From Caminicella sporogenes DSM 14501 (GTDB lineage Bacteria; Bacillota; Clostridia; Peptostreptococcales; Caminicellaceae), in NCBI RefSeq assembly GCF_900142285.1, contig NZ_FRAJ01000014.1:19180-83179 (forward strand): a DNA stretch of 64,000 nucleotides. The letters run 5' to 3'. The position numbers and the translations under genes are program-made. The notes below the pieces were generated by a model, which searched no databases, had not been told where the DNA came from, and was given only the letters and a program-made list of their open reading frames with translations. Of the stretch, positions 9,458-17,097 are shown piece after piece; position 1 is the stretch's first letter; every line of letters starts with the position of its first letter.

Positions 9458-10895
9458 TTAAAGCTGTAACTCTTGGTTGTTTTTTTTTATAAGCTGAATT
9501 ATCTGATTGTGTTTTCTTTAATTTATCCAGCTGCTTTTTAAGCTCCATATAATTTTTCTCATAATCTTCTGTAGAAATCTTTCCCTCTATTTGAAGGCGT
9601 ATAAGCTTTTTAATATCCTCGGCAATGTTTTGTATCTGTCTTTGCACCTCTGAGTTTTCAGTATTTTTATTTTCAAAACCCTTCTCCACATTTTTCATAA
9701 AGATTGATAAAAACTGTTCTCTATTTGCATAAAATCTATTAAAAGCCCTAACAAAAACTGCCTTTAAAGTCATATCATCAACAGCCTTCATGCTACAGGC
9801 ATCTTTCCCTTCCTTTATATAAGTACTGCACTGCCAGACAATTTGTCTGCTTGGTGATTTACTGTTCCAAGTTCTTCTTTTAAATACTCCTGTGCAGTTA
9901 CCACATATAATCTTTCCACTAAAAGCGTATCTTTTATTGTATTTATGTCTAACTTCAGGAATATTTCCATACTTTGCAGCCCTATCAGCCATTATTTCCT
10001 GTACTCTGTCAAACTCTTCTTTTGATATGATAGGCTCATGATGATTTTTAACTAAATATTTCGGACTTTCACCATCATTTCGTTTTCTTTTGTGAGTAAG
10101 GTAATCAAGGGTTACTGTCTTTTGCAGTAAAGCATCACCATAGTATTTTTCATTACTAAGAATTACTTTAATAGTGTTTTCTTGCCACTTTTCTTTTCCT
10201 GTTATTGTTTTTATTCCATCCCTATCAAGACCATTTTTAATTTCATTCATACTTTTTCCATCAAGATACTCCCTATAAATCCTTCTTACAATCTCAGCTT
10301 CCTGTGGATTTATTACAAGTTCACCCTCATCATTTAAGTCATAGCCTAAGAACCTTTTAGTAGCAACATTAACCTTACCTTCTTTAAATCTTTTTTGAAT
10401 AGCCCATTTAATGTTTTCCGACATATTCCTCGACTCATCCTGGGCAATTGAATTTAATACACTGAGTATTAATTCACTTTCAGCCCCTAAGGTATTAATA
10501 TTTTCTCTTTCAAAATAAACGCCTACATTAAGACTTCTTAGGAATCTTACTACTTCTAGACAATCAGCTGTGTTTTTAGCAAATCTTGAGATTGATTTAG
10601 TAATAATTAAATCTATATTTCCTTTCTCACAATCTTTAATCATCCTATTAAATTCTGTTCTTCTAGCCGCTGTGGTACCTGATATTCCTTTATCTGCATA
10701 TATCCCTACAAACTCCCATTTGGGGTTATTTTTAATATATCTTTCATAGTATGAAATCTGAGTTTCAAAGGATTCAGCCTGTTTACTGCTTCCTGTACTG
10801 ACTCTGCAGTAGGCGCATACCTTTAGCTTTGTTTCCTTATTTAAAGTATCATTTCCTTTATGACTTTTTGCTGGAATGGTCCTTATCTTTTTCAA
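9450..10895 (-). CDS. large serine recombinase (phage integrase family)
   Basis: 481 residues, starting at a TTG with a GGGAGG ribosome site. The order is: resolvase domain with catalytic Ser in CRVSTGSSKQ (about residue 34), Arg-rich active-site motif TKSISRFAKNTADCLE, recombinase domain (FLGYDLNDEGELVINPQEAE), zinc-ribbon (CGNCTG near 310, CSTYIKEGKDAC) and a coiled coil. The family integrates and excises phages and mobile elements at short att sites without a tyrosine intermediate. It is a paralogue of the adjacent recombinase; paired recombinases at one end are common in clostridial prophages. The C-terminal strands are on the overlapping downstream frame. Confidence 0.9.
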   Translation of the reverse strand: MKKIRTIPAKSHKGNDTLNKETKLKVCAYCRVSTGSSKQAESFETQISYYERYIKNNPKWEFVGIYADKGISGTTAARRTEFNRMIKDCEKGNIDLIITKSISRFAKNTADCLEVVRFLRSLNVGVYFERENINTLGAESELILSVLNSIAQDESRNMSENIKWAIQKRFKEGKVNVATKRFLGYDLNDEGELVINPQEAEIVRRIYREYLDGKSMNEIKNGLDRDGIKTITGKEKWQENTIKVILSNEKYYGDALLQKTVTLDYLTHKRKRNDGESPKYLVKNHHEPIISKEEFDRVQEIMADRAAKYGNIPEVRHKYNKRYAFSGKIICGNCTGVFKRRTWNSKSPSRQIVWQCSTYIKEGKDACSMKAVDDMTLKAVFVRAFNRFYANREQFLSIFMKNVEKGFENKNTENSEVQRQIQNIAEDIKKLIRLQIEGKISTEDYEKNYMELKKQLDKLKKTQSDNSAYKKKQPRVTALNE

Positions 10896-11015
10896 AATTC
10901 TACCTCCCTTCTTTAAGGTAGTAGTATGTTACCTCTAAAACCTACTCAAAGCAAGTAATTTGCTCTGTGGGAACATGTAAAAAAGGTAAAAAAATATAGG
11001 ACCTATGTAAAAGCC

Positions 11016-11144
11016 CTATTTGTTAAAGGTATTTCTATTTAATATATCAATCTTACGAAATTCTTCTTCATTAATAAGTTTCTTTTTTAAAAGTTCTTTT
11101 AATATAGCTATACTCATTACATACTCGAGTGTTTCTGTAGTCAT
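11016..11144 (-). CDS. small SHOCT-like protein preceding the recombinases
   Basis: 42 residues: MTTETLEYVMSIAILKELL followed by a short Lys/Glu helix ending LINEEEFRKID. The helix-turn-helix pair with the L(I/L)xEEEFxKI signature resembles the SHOCT oligomerisation module that often sits just before clostridial prophage recombinases. The ATG has an AGAAGG ribosome site. The preceding amidase remnant ends 1 nt before it (TAGAATG), so it was part of the late transcript. Confidence 0.65.
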   Translation of the reverse strand: MTTETLEYVMSIAILKELLKKKLINEEEFRKIDILNRNTFNK

Positions 11145-11145
11145 T

Positions 11146-11277
11146 CTATCTACCTTCTTTCTCATTAATAAAATTAGCTATCCTTTTTTCCCAGTTGTTT
11201 TTACTCATACTCCTTGGACATATCTTCCTACTGGCATCATAATGTCTTACTACCCTATCTAAAAATCCTTCATTATT
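11146..11277 (-). pseudogene. C-terminal remnant of an N-acetylmuramoyl-L-alanine amidase (phage lysin)
   Basis: A second frame overlapping the end of the terminase gene reads FLDRVVRHYDASRKICP and runs to a stop at 11146. VVRHYD-x5-CP is the hallmark C-terminal motif of zinc amidases of the phage lysin/CwlA type (metal-binding His, then the Cys-Pro turn). No start and no N-terminal domain precede it. About 40 residues remain. Because lysin genes lie just before the recombinases in phage maps, its junction to the terminase small subunit marks a large deletion of the structural module. Confidence 0.7.
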
Positions 11278-11627
11278 TTAAGGTATGTTTGGGCAATAGA
11301 TACCTGTGGTACCTGCTGAATATATCCGGATGGAGTTTTAAATATAGTTCCATGTTTTGATAAAAACTCCTCGGCTTCCTTCCACATGGCATAAGCTTGA
11401 CAATACCCTGCAAATGCAGCTGCGTCTACCTTAGTTAGTATTCCTATGGCTTCTAAAGTCTTAGCCATTCGTTTCCATTCTTTTTTAGCTTCAGGTTCAA
11501 GCCATGACGGACACCTTGGTGCCTTCTTCTCTGGCTTGGGTTCATTTTTGTTAAGAGGTCTTTTTCCCGGATTGCCTTCTAGAACCTTTAAAGCAGTTGG
11601 TTTTGGTTTTCTTCCTCGTGTCGCCAT
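11259..11627 (-). CDS. phage terminase small subunit, P27 family, 3'-truncated
   Basis: 122 residues with the family's typical opening (RGRKPKPTALKVLEGNPGKR) and the conserved middle (AAFAGYCQAYAMWKEAEEF, then PQVSIAQTYLKIM). P27 proteins bind packaging-site DNA for the large subunit and are usually about 150 residues. This one stops immediately after LKIMKDF, where family members continue with a short C-terminal segment. A strong ribosome site (GGAGGTGA) precedes the ATG. No large terminase subunit, portal or capsid gene follows. Packaging cannot occur from this locus. Confidence 0.88.
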   Translation of the reverse strand: MATRGRKPKPTALKVLEGNPGKRPLNKNEPKPEKKAPRCPSWLEPEAKKEWKRMAKTLEAIGILTKVDAAAFAGYCQAYAMWKEAEEFLSKHGTIFKTPSGYIQQVPQVSIAQTYLKIMKDF

Positions 11628-11703
11628 GGTATCACCTCCATTTTCCCTACATTTGCCCTGTAAAGGGTTTTTTTTCTTTAATCCAAGGGATTATGCCTAT
11701 AAC

Positions 11704-11732
11704 GAAAAAAAGAGCCTTTGTGGCCCTTTCTC
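11704..11732 (-). terminator. rho-independent terminator after the 62-residue phage protein
   Basis: Read leftwards, AAGGGCC and GGCTCTT pair around a short A-rich loop and are followed by a T run. It lies 11 nt after the stop at 11744. Confidence 0.65.
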
Positions 11733-11743
11733 CCAATACTTTT

Positions 11744-11932
11744 TTAGTTTTCTACTTCCTTTTCAAATTCATCTATTAGGCTTTCATCTAAATCCCAAAA
11801 CATTACTAGTTCTTCATAAATTTCTTTAATCTTATTTATATCTTCTTTTGCATCATCACCAAGTACACACTTCTTTTCCTTTGCTGTAAAAATCAGCCCC
11901 TCAAGAGTTGTTCTTAATAGCCATTTATTCAT
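11744..11932 (-). CDS. small acidic phage protein of unknown function
   Basis: 62 residues, MNKWLLRTTLEGLIF then an acidic helical tail. An AGGAAGG ribosome site lies 8 nt before the ATG and overlaps the right arm of a conserved hairpin (see the leader element). It is followed by its own terminator. I recognise no domain. It shares its leader structure with the next upstream gene, which suggests common regulation. Confidence 0.65.
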   Translation of the reverse strand: MNKWLLRTTLEGLIFTAKEKKCVLGDDAKEDINKIKEIYEELVMFWDLDESLIDEFEKEVEN

Positions 11933-11995
11933 CCTTTACACCTTCCTATGTTTTTGTTATTACATTAATCACTCTATACATAGGAAATTGCAAGA
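11933..11995 (-). promoter_or_regulatory. leader hairpin overlapping the ribosome site, copy A
   Basis: Arms CCTATGT / ACATAGG (11978-11984 and 11945-11951) enclose a loop containing AGAGTGAT and TAATAAC. The right arm runs into the AGGAAGG ribosome site. Upstream lies TTGCAATTTCC. Copy B before the 255-residue gene has the same layout with compensating arm changes. It is probably an RNA or DNA operator that controls translation or transcription. Confidence 0.6.
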
Positions 11996-12011
11996 CTTTT
12001 ATCAATCCTTT

Positions 12012-12779
12012 CTAGTTATTTTTTTCTACTTCATTTTTAACTTTAGGTTTTACTTTTCTAAAAGCTCCATTACCTGATAGATTTTTAAGTAGTTCTTTTC
12101 TTGCAAACTTATATTCATCCCCAATCATCCCTAGTCTTAAAAGCCATGTTCTAAAAGTGTATTTTTCATTATCTGTAAGTTTAACTTTTACTGAAGCATA
12201 TTTTAATTTTTTAGCGTTTTCATTTAAAATGGATACAAACTGCTTATAAACTTTAACCTTTTCAGTATTTTCTTCTCCTTGTAAAAATTTGAAAGTTATT
12301 GTCTTCTCACAAAAATCAAATTCTACTCCCGGGCAGCTTCTTTCACCTATATCTTCAAGGGCAGTTTTAAAATCTTCTAAGGTTTCAATTTTGACTTCAT
12401 TAATACCGATGGAAAAATCCTCTTTTACTAAATCTTCTTCAATCTCAAAGGCTTTTTTAATAAGAGCTTGTTTGCTGTAAATCATGTTGACTAGATTCCT
12501 TAAGGTTCTGCCGCTGTGATCTTCCATTGGAAGATTTACTTCAAAGTATGTCTTTGCATCAAATTCTTCACTGTCATTTGCTTCAGTGTTCTTTGTTAAA
12601 TTAAAAATTTCAATAAGTTTTACTTCTTCTCCTGATGCTTTTATAATTTTCCCTTCTCTATCAATAGTGTAGATTTCATCTTCTGTTTTCAGTTGGTATG
12701 CAAAGGTTGGTGCTCCTAAGTAATTTGCTTTAACTCCAAAGTATGTTTCTAATGCCTTTACAATTTCCTTTCTACTCAT
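12012..12779 (-). CDS. phage-associated protein of unknown function
   Basis: 255 residues from the ATG at 12779; the GGAGG site 8 nt upstream favours this over a TTG two codons earlier. The N-terminus (RKEIVKALETYFGVKANYLGAP) begins a compact alpha/beta domain and the C-terminal half ends in a basic helical segment. Proteins of this type occur in clostridial prophages near the terminase and are sometimes labelled virulence-related; I cannot assign a reaction. It has its own hairpin leader (copy B). It lies downstream of AbiE in the same direction, but the AbiE terminator separates them. Confidence 0.7.
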   Translation of the reverse strand: MSRKEIVKALETYFGVKANYLGAPTFAYQLKTEDEIYTIDREGKIIKASGEEVKLIEIFNLTKNTEANDSEEFDAKTYFEVNLPMEDHSGRTLRNLVNMIYSKQALIKKAFEIEEDLVKEDFSIGINEVKIETLEDFKTALEDIGERSCPGVEFDFCEKTITFKFLQGEENTEKVKVYKQFVSILNENAKKLKYASVKVKLTDNEKYTFRTWLLRLGMIGDEYKFARKELLKNLSGNGAFRKVKPKVKNEVEKNN

Positions 12780-12841
12780 TATCAATCCCTCCTGTGTTTT
12801 TAGTTATAACATATATCACTCTAAACACAGGAAATTGCAAG
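12780..12841 (-). promoter_or_regulatory. leader hairpin overlapping the ribosome site, copy B
   Basis: Arms CCTGTGTTT / AAACACAGG (12823-12831 and 12791-12799) with loop AGAGTGATATATG...TAAC. The right arm abuts AGGAGGG, the ribosome site of the 255-residue gene. Flank TTGCAATTTCC is identical to copy A. The A-T to G-C change inside the stem is compensated in both arms. Confidence 0.6.
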
Positions 12842-12863
12842 TTATTAATGATATCTTTAACAT

Positions 12864-12895
12864 AAAAAAGCAGGCTACCAACGGCCCGCTTTTTG
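12864..12895 (-). terminator. terminator of the AbiE operon
   Basis: GCGGGC and GCCTGC pair (one G-U) around cgttggta and are followed by a T run when read leftwards. It begins directly after the AbiEii stop. The opposite strand also has a T run, so it may act in both directions. Confidence 0.75.
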
Positions 12896-13792
12896 CTAAA
12901 CATATTTTCTATCTTTACATCTCCAATTCTTAAAAAATTCGTCCTCATAAATCATTGATTGGTATGGTGGTAATACGAAATCAATAATCACCTTAACTAC
13001 GTCACTAAGGTTTAGTTCATATTTCAATACTTTTTTACAAAAATTATTCCACCTTTTCTGGATTTCAGCATCCTTTGATAGTCTAAAAATAGCTGTAACA
13101 GAGTCCTTTTCATATGGTGTCCCTCGATTAGACAGCGTTTCATAAATAGCTTCTTGAAGTTTTCTACCATCAAAATCAAATGTTATGGCTAAATAATATA
13201 TGTCATAAAAATCTTTCATACGTCCTGTAGCTTCCATTAACGATATGATAGCATCTAATTTCTCTGCTACAGTAGATTCTAAAGAATAAGTCAAGACTTT
13301 AGGTTTCTCAAACTCTGGTAAAATGACAGGCAGAGTCCTTTCAACTGCTGATGGTATAATAACATCTCCAACCCCAAAATCAATACTAAAAGGTGTCTTT
13401 GTCTTTCCAATGATACCTGTAAGATTAACTCTTATCCCATGATATTCTTTAGTTTCACCGATTATTTTTAACCCTCTGATTTCAAACTTAATATAGTCAT
13501 TTTCACTAGGTGAAGAGATAACTTCTCTAACAAGCACTTCTATAGAATCCAAGTTATTCGAATAATTTTTCAAAAGATAATCTGCATCAACTGTCGGTCT
13601 CGCAGTGAATTCACTAATTGAATATAACAAAAATCCTCCTTTAAGGATGAGGTTATCTCTATATCTGGATTGTGACAATCTTCGAATAAATTCCCCTTGA
13701 CAAAATAGATTTAATAATTGTTGAAGCTGAATGCCATCTTTTCTTGACTTATTTTTCAACTTAGCTAAAACTGATGCTGCAATATCAGCCAT
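12896..13792 (-). CDS. abiEii: AbiEii/AbiGii-type nucleotidyltransferase toxin
   Basis: 298 residues. The nucleotidyltransferase signature GG-F(x)n-D-x-D is visible: LILKGGFLLYSISEFTARPTVDADYL, written here as GGFLLYS and VDADYL at about residues 50-75. A later conserved Lys/Asp motif (VAEKLDAI) is also present. AbiEii is the toxin of a type IV toxin-antitoxin system that halts growth of phage-infected cells by modifying RNA. I chose the ATG at 13792, which overlaps the antitoxin stop (TAATG); an upstream GTG in the same frame lies inside the antitoxin gene. Tight overlap fits coupled translation. Confidence 0.88.
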   Translation of the reverse strand: MADIAASVLAKLKNKSRKDGIQLQQLLNLFCQGEFIRRLSQSRYRDNLILKGGFLLYSISEFTARPTVDADYLLKNYSNNLDSIEVLVREVISSPSENDYIKFEIRGLKIIGETKEYHGIRVNLTGIIGKTKTPFSIDFGVGDVIIPSAVERTLPVILPEFEKPKVLTYSLESTVAEKLDAIISLMEATGRMKDFYDIYYLAITFDFDGRKLQEAIYETLSNRGTPYEKDSVTAIFRLSKDAEIQKRWNNFCKKVLKYELNLSDVVKVIIDFVLPPYQSMIYEDEFFKNWRCKDRKYV

Positions 13793-14388
13793 TACAACCA
13801 CACTCCAATATAGGTTTGTACCTTTTTCTTGATATTAAATATTTCAGCGTATTCAAATAGCTTTCTCACATTTTTATTGTGATCATTCACATAACGTTTA
13901 ATTGCATTGCTAAATACTTCTCTCTCCAGCTTATTCTCATACCTCAGAACATCACATATGGTCCGATCACGATCAAATATCTTGATCGCGACACCTTCTA
14001 CTTGAATTGTATTTAGGCCAATCTTTAAAAACTTTGGTTCTAGATAAAAAGGCTCTATTAGTGGATAATCGATTTTATACTGACTTTTTTCACTATCCCT
14101 ATCAACTGCTATTTGCCATGCTGACGGTATTCTGTCTGTATATCCATAGTACATAAGTGCACTTTCAAGAAAAATTACTGCTTGAGGGAATAGTCTTGCT
14201 ATAATTATTTCTTCTGGATAAATATTATCTGATAGTTCATAATAGCCGCGCTTAATCTTTGTAATAACATTATCATCTAGAAGCTTTTTTATTTGTCGGC
14301 TTGAAAGCCCAATAGCATTAAGCTCTGATGTTTTTAGAACTCCTCCATGTTTTTTAAATTCATTATAAAGAATATCTTTTTTAATCAT
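13792..14388 (-). CDS. abiEi: AbiEi-type antitoxin and autorepressor
   Basis: 198 residues. An N-terminal winged helix-turn-helix (KTSELNAIGLSSRQIKKLL, then NVITKIKRGYYEL) is followed by the AbiEi antitoxin domain (IIARLFPQAVIFLESAL). Known AbiEi proteins neutralise AbiEii without binding it directly and repress their own operon by binding inverted repeats in the promoter. A 53-nt nested inverted repeat lies just upstream. The gene pair is cargo inside the prophage and probably protects the lysogen against other phages. Confidence 0.88.
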   Translation of the reverse strand: MIKKDILYNEFKKHGGVLKTSELNAIGLSSRQIKKLLDDNVITKIKRGYYELSDNIYPEEIIIARLFPQAVIFLESALMYYGYTDRIPSAWQIAVDRDSEKSQYKIDYPLIEPFYLEPKFLKIGLNTIQVEGVAIKIFDRDRTICDVLRYENKLEREVFSNAIKRYVNDHNKNVRKLFEYAEIFNIKKKVQTYIGVWL

Positions 14389-14389
14389 G

Positions 14390-14442
14390 ATTGCACCTCA
14401 ACATCCGCACTCTGATTTGAATTGCGGGTAGTTTAGTGCAAT
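14390..14442. promoter_or_regulatory. nested inverted repeat upstream of abiEi (candidate operator)
   Basis: ATTGCAC (14390-14396) and GTGCAAT (14436-14442) form the outer arms; CCGCA (14405-14409) and TGCGG (14423-14427) form the inner arms, with symmetric 8-nt gaps. The 20-nt half sites agree at 14 positions. It starts 2 nt before the abiEi ATG and covers its promoter region, as expected of an AbiEi operator. Confidence 0.55.
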
Positions 14443-14521
14443 TATATCATTTAATCATCTAAATTTCAAGATTTTTTGGCTTAAAAAAGTAGGCTTCGAA
14501 ACCACAGGTAATATCAAGTCT

Positions 14522-15763
14522 TTATTTTGTTATATTGATATCTCTATAAGCTATTTTCTCTCCATCTCTAATCAAAAATACATCATCATCTTTTCCAACA
14601 TACTCTACATATCTTTTAACAATAACATCCACATACTTTTCATCCAGCTCCACAGTATAGCAAATTCTATTAGTTTGCTCGCAAGCAATCAAAGTACTCC
14701 CCGAACCGCCAAAAGGGTCTAATACGATACAATTAGCAAGACTGGAATTTTTAATTGGATATGCTAGTAAAGGTATTGGCTTCATTGTTGGATGGAGTTC
14801 TGATTTAGTAGGCCTATCGAAGCTCCATACTGTTCTTTGCTTGCGATCTGCATAAAATTTGTGTCCTGTAGTCGGTTTCCATCCATACAAAATAGGCTCA
14901 TGGGTATATAGATAATCGCATCGACTAAGCACTGGAGTATTTTTTACCCATATACAAGTTTGATGGCAAAAGAAACCAGCGTCTTTGAAAGCAGTTCTAA
15001 AATTAACAGTTTCTCTATCTGCATGGAAAACATAAATAGGAGCTCCATCAATCATATTTTCAAACATATTTTTAAAAGCTTTTAATAAAAATTCATAGAA
15101 TTCTTTATCAGACATGTTATCATTTTTGATTTTACCAGCTGTTCCTTCATAATCCACATTATATGGTAGGTCCGTCACAACCAGATTCGCCTTCTTTCCT
15201 TCCATAAGCTTCTCATAGATTTCTGCTTTAGTACTGTCCCCACAGATAAGTCTATGTTTTCCAAGTATCCATATATCACCATGCTTTGATATTGGTTCTT
15301 TCTCTAATGCTGCATCTACATCAAAATCATCACCAGACACTTCTTTATCGTGAATATTCGAGAATAATTCATCTATCTCTGCAGCATTAAATCCAGTAAG
15401 GTCTATATCAAAATCAAGTTCTTTTAAATTTTCAAGTTCCAAAGCTAACAGCTCATTATCCCAGCCAGCATCTAGAGCTAACCTGTTATCAGCCAGGATA
15501 TATGCTTTCTTCTGAGCCTCGGTTAAATGCTCCACTAATACGCAGGGTACTTCTTTTATTCCTTCTTCTTTTGCTGCTATTATTCTGCCGTGGCCGGCAA
15601 TTATATTTTTATCCTTATCAATAAGTACTGGATTGATAAAACCGAATTCACGTAGACTGCTTCTAAGCTTTTTTATCTGCTCTTTGCTATGGGTTCTAAC
15701 ATTATTAGCATATGGGATGAGTTCATCTATGGGTAATATTTTTAATTCTTCTGTTCTTTTCAC
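14522..15763 (-). CDS. phage DNA methyltransferase with N-terminal ParB-like domain
   Basis: 413 residues. The ParB/sulfiredoxin-like domain fills residues 1-110 (IDELIPYANNVRTHS, NIIAGHGRIIAAKE). A beta-class N6/N4 methylase follows: motif IV DLPY (near 199) comes before motif I DPFGGSGST (near 343), the order of the beta class. DLPY replaces the usual DPPY. Such fused enzymes modify phage DNA before packaging and often lie near the terminase. No ATG begins the frame; the GTG at 15763 with a GGTGGTGG site gives the family's usual start, but a TTG at 15778 is possible. Confidence 0.88.
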   Translation of the reverse strand: MKRTEELKILPIDELIPYANNVRTHSKEQIKKLRSSLREFGFINPVLIDKDKNIIAGHGRIIAAKEEGIKEVPCVLVEHLTEAQKKAYILADNRLALDAGWDNELLALELENLKELDFDIDLTGFNAAEIDELFSNIHDKEVSGDDFDVDAALEKEPISKHGDIWILGKHRLICGDSTKAEIYEKLMEGKKANLVVTDLPYNVDYEGTAGKIKNDNMSDKEFYEFLLKAFKNMFENMIDGAPIYVFHADRETVNFRTAFKDAGFFCHQTCIWVKNTPVLSRCDYLYTHEPILYGWKPTTGHKFYADRKQRTVWSFDRPTKSELHPTMKPIPLLAYPIKNSSLANCIVLDPFGGSGSTLIACEQTNRICYTVELDEKYVDVIVKRYVEYVGKDDDVFLIRDGEKIAYRDINITK

Positions 15764-15802
15764 TTTTACCACCACCAACTTCTCATAAATTTAAAAAAGC
15801 AC

Positions 15803-16315
15803 CTATTCATCTGAATGGGTACCATAATTGCTTTTGCTATCTTTTTCTAATCTAGTTTCATATCCAGTTTTCTCTTTATAAAAGCCATACCTATAATCCA
15901 TTGCGCACTTTCTAGAGCAGAATTTTCTATTTTTATTTCCATATGCTTTAAAATCTTTACCGCAGTATTTACAGATAAATGAATACCAAGCAGTATCCCT
16001 GCGGTCTTTCTTATCTTGATTTTCTTTCCACCAAGTTCTTCTGCAATGTTCTGAGCAGAACTTTGATTTTTTTCCTCTGCGCGTTTTTGTATTTATTTCT
16101 TTCCCACAATACAAACATTTGTCTTGTATCTCTTTCTTTTTAGGTGTCTCATTCTTTATTAGCTGCCCATATCCTAAATACCCGGTAAGTCCATATCTTC
16201 TGCATAAATCTCTAACATCATCCCTTTTAACTTTTAAAATACTTGCAATACTTTTATATCCATGCCCCTTTTTACGAAGTCTTAAAATCTCTTCTTTTTG
16301 CTCTTTTGTAAGCAT
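15803..16315 (-). CDS. HTH and double zinc-ribbon phage protein
   Basis: 170 residues. An N-terminal helix-turn-helix (ILRLRKKGHGYKSIASIL) resembles sigma-70 region 4 or resolvase HTHs. Two treble-clef/zinc ribbon units follow: CLYCGKEI-x14-FCSEHCRRTWW and CKYCGKDF-x9-FCSRKCAMDY. The arrangement suggests DNA binding; in phages such proteins lie beside methylases and HNH nucleases. The ATG at 16315 is preceded by AGAGGTG; an in-frame GTG three codons earlier would lie inside that ribosome site. Specific role unknown. Confidence 0.78.
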   Translation of the reverse strand: MLTKEQKEEILRLRKKGHGYKSIASILKVKRDDVRDLCRRYGLTGYLGYGQLIKNETPKKKEIQDKCLYCGKEINTKTRRGKKSKFCSEHCRRTWWKENQDKKDRRDTAWYSFICKYCGKDFKAYGNKNRKFCSRKCAMDYRYGFYKEKTGYETRLEKDSKSNYGTHSDE

Positions 16316-16324
16316 ATTTAACAC

Positions 16325-16495
16325 CTCTTTTTTCTATTTCCAACAAGGCTCAAACCCAGTGCTTATCTTACTTTGCGTCTTTTCGCTAATTTTCCACCCC
16401 GGTCCTATGAAAACTGCGAATTCTAGTGTGAAGGGGCCGCCCCGTTCCCGTGTTTTCAATGTGTTGAGATGGTATACCCCCTCCCCCTATGCATG
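16325..16495. other. GC-rich block between HNH and HTH genes (possible cos site)
   Basis: Strikingly G/C-rich for this window, with the near-palindrome GGGGCCGCCCC at 16434-16444 and C-runs at 16477-16488. HNH-encoding phages often carry their packaging site here. I see no coding frame. The cos assignment is a guess from position and composition. Confidence 0.3.
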
Positions 16496-16539
16496 TTATC
16501 CACATGTGTATCCACAGATTACCCACAGGGTTATCCACA
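16496..16539 (+). promoter_or_regulatory. array of four phased DnaA boxes
   Basis: TTATCCACA at 16496-16504, GTATCCACA at 16508-16516, TTACCCACA at 16519-16527 and TTATCCACA at 16531-16539. Two match the DnaA box consensus exactly and two differ at one base. All point the same way with spacings of 12, 11 and 12 nt, on one helix face. AT-rich DNA follows (16540-16570). Confidence 0.8.
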
Positions 16540-16544
16540 TAAAA

Positions 16545-16922
16545 TTAATAAGTATAAACTTTATTTTTTCTCCCCCACCGACCATCTTCTTTTGCTGTTT
16601 TCCTATCGTGACATGATTTACAAAGTGACTGAAGGTTATCTTCATCCCAAAACAAAGCTTCATTACCATGATGAGGTACAATGTGGTCCACTACAGTTGC
16701 TGGAGTAAGTCTTCCTTTCTCTTCACACTCTACACAGAGAGGATGCTTTGTTAATACCTTTTTTCTTAACCTTTGCCAGCTACTGCTGTTATAGAGTTTT
16801 TTATATTTTCTTTTTCTGTTATATTTCTTTGTCTCTTCCTTCTGATGTTTCTCACAATACCTTCCTTCCGTCAGTTCTGGGCAGCCTGGGAAGCTGCACA
16901 TGCGCTTTGGTTTTCTTGGCAT
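16545..16922 (-). CDS. phage HNH endonuclease
   Basis: 125 residues from the ATG at 16922 (GGAG site 7 nt upstream); the longer frame to 17060 lacks a ribosome site. A zinc-binding N-terminus (MCSFPGCPELTEGRYCEKH) precedes the HNH domain: W-x2-LR-x3-L, HPLCVECEEKGR, the catalytic VVDHIVPH and the closing NLQSLCKSCHDRKT. HNH proteins of this type nick DNA and assist terminase cleavage at cos or pac sites. Its 3' end meets the DnaA-box array. Confidence 0.9.
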   Translation of the reverse strand: MPRKPKRMCSFPGCPELTEGRYCEKHQKEETKKYNRKRKYKKLYNSSSWQRLRKKVLTKHPLCVECEEKGRLTPATVVDHIVPHHGNEALFWDEDNLQSLCKSCHDRKTAKEDGRWGRKNKVYTY

Positions 16923-17048
16923 AACTTTTCTCCTTTTTAATTTTTTCTTTAAAACAAACATGGAACATGCTATGCACTTTATTTCGTGTAAGCCATGTTC
17001 CCCAAGAGCATTTTTTACATTTTTGTCAACTCCAAAATTTAGGCATAT

Positions 17049-17084
17049 AAAAAAGACCAACTTATGGTTAGCTGGTCCTTTCTT
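17049..17084 (-). terminator. terminator between PemK-like gene and HNH gene
   Basis: Read leftwards, GGACCA and TTGGTC pair around ctaaccataag and are followed by a T run. It would stop transcripts arriving from the PemK-like gene. Confidence 0.6.
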
Positions 17085-17097
17085 AAAAATAATACCA

